Below are positions 61,703-64,000 of a stretch of DNA of 64,000 nucleotides, piece by piece. Location: assembly GCF_964355755.1 (NCBI RefSeq), contig NC_092673.1, forward strand, positions 34,543,648-34,607,647, read 5' to 3'. Position 1 is the stretch's first letter. Each line of letters starts with the position of its first letter. The DNA is from Antedon mediterranea (taxonomy: Eukaryota > Echinodermata > Crinoidea > Comatulida > Antedonidae). Under the pieces are notes generated by a model. It did not search any database. It saw only the letters and a list, made by a program, of their open reading frames with translations, and was not told the DNA's origin. The translations under genes were made by a program, and so were the position numbers.

Positions 61703-64000
61703 TTCATGTATTGCTTAATTACGTTAAATAAAATAATAAATTCAAAACGTTTTTGTATATTAAAATGGTGTACGATAAAAATTGAGGCACTGCCCTGATT
61801 TGAACCAGGGATCTCCTGTTTACAAGACAGGCACTTTAACGGCTAAAAATTATAATTAAAAAACATTTTGTATATTAAAATGGTATACGATAAAAATAAA
61901 GGCACTGCCCGGATTTGAACCCGGGATCTCCTGTTTACTAGACAGGCGCTTTAACCGCTAAGCCACAGCGCCTTACTGTAATGCTGAATAACGTTAAGAA
62001 AAATAATAACTTAAAAAGTTTTTGTATATTAAAATGGTATACGATAAAAATTAAGGCACTGGCTGGATTTGAACCAGGGATCTCTTGTTTACTAGACAGG
62101 CACTTTAACCGCTACGCCACAGCACCTTGCTGTAATGCTGAATTACGTTTAAAAAGAAAATAACTTAAAGAAGTTTTGGTAAATTGAACTTGTATACGAT
62201 CAAAATTAAGGCACTGCCCAGATTTGAACCAGGGATCTCCTGTTTACTAGACAGGAGCTGTAACCGCTAAGCCACAGCGCCTTGCTGTAATTTTGAATTA
62301 CGTTAAAAAAAATAATAATGAAAAAACATTTTGTATATTAAAATGGTATACAATAAAAATAAAGGCACTGCCCGGATTTGAACCGAGGATCTCCTGTTTA
62401 CTAGACGCTAAGCCACAGCGCCTTACTGTAATGCTGAATTACGTTAAGAAAAATAATAACTTAAAAAGTTTTTGTATATTAAAATGGTATACAATAAAAA
62501 TCAAGGCAGTGCCCGGATTTGAACCCGGGATCTCCTGTTTACAAGACAGGCGCTTTAACCGCTAAGCAACAGCGACTTGCTGTAATTTTGATTTACGTTA
62601 AAAAAAATAATAATGAAAAAACATTTTGTATATTATAATGGTATATGATAAAAATTAAGACAGCGCCCGGATTTGAACCGGGGATCTCCTGTTTACAAGA
62701 CAGGCGCTTTAACCGCTAAGCAACAGCGCCTTCCTGTATTGCTTAATTACGTTAAGAAAAATAATAACTAAAAAACTTTTTGTATATTAAAATGGTATAC
62801 GATGGATATTAAGGCACTGATTGGATTTGAACCGGGGATCTCCTGTTTACTAGACAGGCGCTTTAAGCTTGCTGTAATGATGAATTCGGTTAAAAAGATA
62901 GTAACTGAAAAAACGTTTTGTATGTTAAAATGGTATACGATAAAAATGAAGGCACTGCCCGGATTTGAACCAAGAATCTCCTGTTTACAAGACAGGCGCT
63001 TTAACCGCTAAGCCACAGCGCCTTGCTGTAATGCTGACTACCTTAAAAAAAAATAACTGAAAAACATTTTGTATATTAAAATGGTATACAATAAAAATAA
63101 AGGCACTGCCCGGATTTGAACCGGGGATCTCCTGTTTACTAGACAGGCGCTTTAACCGCTAAGCCACAGCGCCTTACTGTAGTTTTGAATTACGTTAACA
63201 AAATAATAATGAAAAAACATTTTGTATATTAAAATGGTATACGATAAAAATGAAGGCCCTGCCCGTATTTGAATCAGGGATCTCCTGTTTACAAGACAGG
63301 CGCTTTAACCGCTAAGCCACAGCGCCTTGCTGTAATGCTGAATTACGTTAAAAAAATAATAACTTAAAAAAGTTTTTGTAAATTAAACTGGTATACGATC
63401 AGAATTAAGGCACTACCCGGATTTGAACCAGGGATCTCCTGTTTACTAGACAGGCACTTTAACCGCTAAACCACAACGCCTTCCTGTATTGCTTAATTAC
63501 GTTAAGAAAAATAATAACTTAAAAAAGTTTTGGTAAATTGAACTGGTATACGATCAAAATTAAGGCACTGCCCGGATTTGAACCGGGGATCTCCTGTTTA
63601 CAAGACAGGCGCTTTAACCGCTAAGCAACAGCACCCTCCTGTATTGCTTGATTACGTTAAGAAAAATAATAACTGAAAAACATTTTGTTTAATAAAATGG
63701 TATACGATAAAAATTAAGGCACTGGCTGGAGTTGAAGCGGGGATCTCTTGTTTACTAGACAGGGGCTTTAACCAATAAGCCACAGCGCCTTGCTGTAATT
63801 TTGAATTACGTTAAAAAAATAATAATTAAAAAACATTTTGTATATTAAAATGGTATACGATAAAAATGAAGGCACTGCCCGGATTTGAACCAGGGATCTT
63901 CTGTTTACTAGACAGGCGCTTTAACCGCTAACCCACAGCGCCTTACTGTAGTTCTGAATTACGTTAAGAAAAATAATAACTTAAAAAGTTTTTGTATATT

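Larger units (their letters stand above)
51128..64000 (-). repeat. tRNA-Thr-like tandem array, block 2 (about 85 units, runs off the window)
   Basis: Same unit, spacer and orientation as block 1; sampled starts 51217, 51369, 51510, 51663, 51816. Anticodons AGT and TGT alternate irregularly. Large-scale repeats appear at offsets of 4,681 (53,000 to 57,681), 6,212 (54,810 to 61,022 and 55,769 to 61,981) and 1,537 bp (59,485 to 61,022). The last visible sequence is still within a unit, so the true size is unknown. Confidence 0.95.

Noticed and set aside
29753-63011. Many plus-strand open frames of 60-90 codons with the repeated peptide [14 protein letters not shown]
   Set aside because: They are antisense translations of tRNA-Thr bodies and spacers in the array; GFEPG is the reverse of the T arm. 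They recur only because the units recur.
24374-64000. CRISPR array (regular repeats with spacers)
   Set aside because: Repeats are 73-nt tRNA bodies and the spacers are themselves conserved copies; the locus is eukaryotic and there are no cas genes.

Overview
The window is animal (metazoan) nuclear DNA, most likely from a marine deuterostome invertebrate such as an echinoderm. The evidence is spliced genes with GT-AG introns, a prominin-family gene, a CR1/Jockey-type LINE, and the recurring short word taggccta in non-coding DNA. The species call is an inference; the eukaryotic call is firm.

Layout. (1) Bases 1-2,100 hold the last two exons of an unrecognised plus-strand gene: a short coiled-coil exon, then a large acidic, Ser/Glu-rich terminal exon. 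(2) Bases 4,147-23,844 hold a minus-strand prominin (CD133)-like gene. I could join 22 exons in frame, plus a terminal exon that needs at least one unfound exon before it. Four of the five expected membrane segments are present. Its introns carry a 61-bp minisatellite (5.0-5.8 kb), a 46-bp minisatellite with 51 perfect CACGTG E-boxes (14.5-17.1 kb), two solitary intact tRNA-Thr(AGT) genes and one half copy (17.5-18.7 kb), and a tRNA-derived SINE (20.1-20.4 kb). (3) From about 24,374 to the end of the window, interrupted once, runs a head-to-tail array of minus-strand tRNA-Thr-like units with a period of about 150 bp. That is roughly 225-230 units, estimated as length over period. Units carry anticodon AGT or TGT, with rare TCT and GGT variants, and many are damaged in a few recurrent ways. 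The array has satellite-like higher-order structure: blocks of about 1.5, 1.7, 3.5, 5.5 and 6.2 kb are duplicated, some almost without difference. (4) A 5.0-kb, apparently full-length LINE (46,120-51,127, minus strand) sits inside one tRNA-like unit. Both ORFs are open. ORF1p combines an RNase H1-type hybrid-binding domain, a coiled coil and an SGNH-esterase-like domain; ORF2p has an AP-like endonuclease and a reverse transcriptase.

How the parts relate. The prominin gene is probably the only conventional gene that is nearly complete here. Its first coding exon (signal peptide) is not visible between the most 5' exon found (ending at 23,844) and the array. The array therefore lies either upstream of the gene or inside a very long first intron. 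Solitary tRNA-Thr genes in an inner intron of the same gene, on the same strand, suggest how the array could have been seeded.

Most novel candidates: the tRNA-Thr higher-order array with mixed anticodons, the LINE ORF1 domain combination, and the E-box minisatellite.
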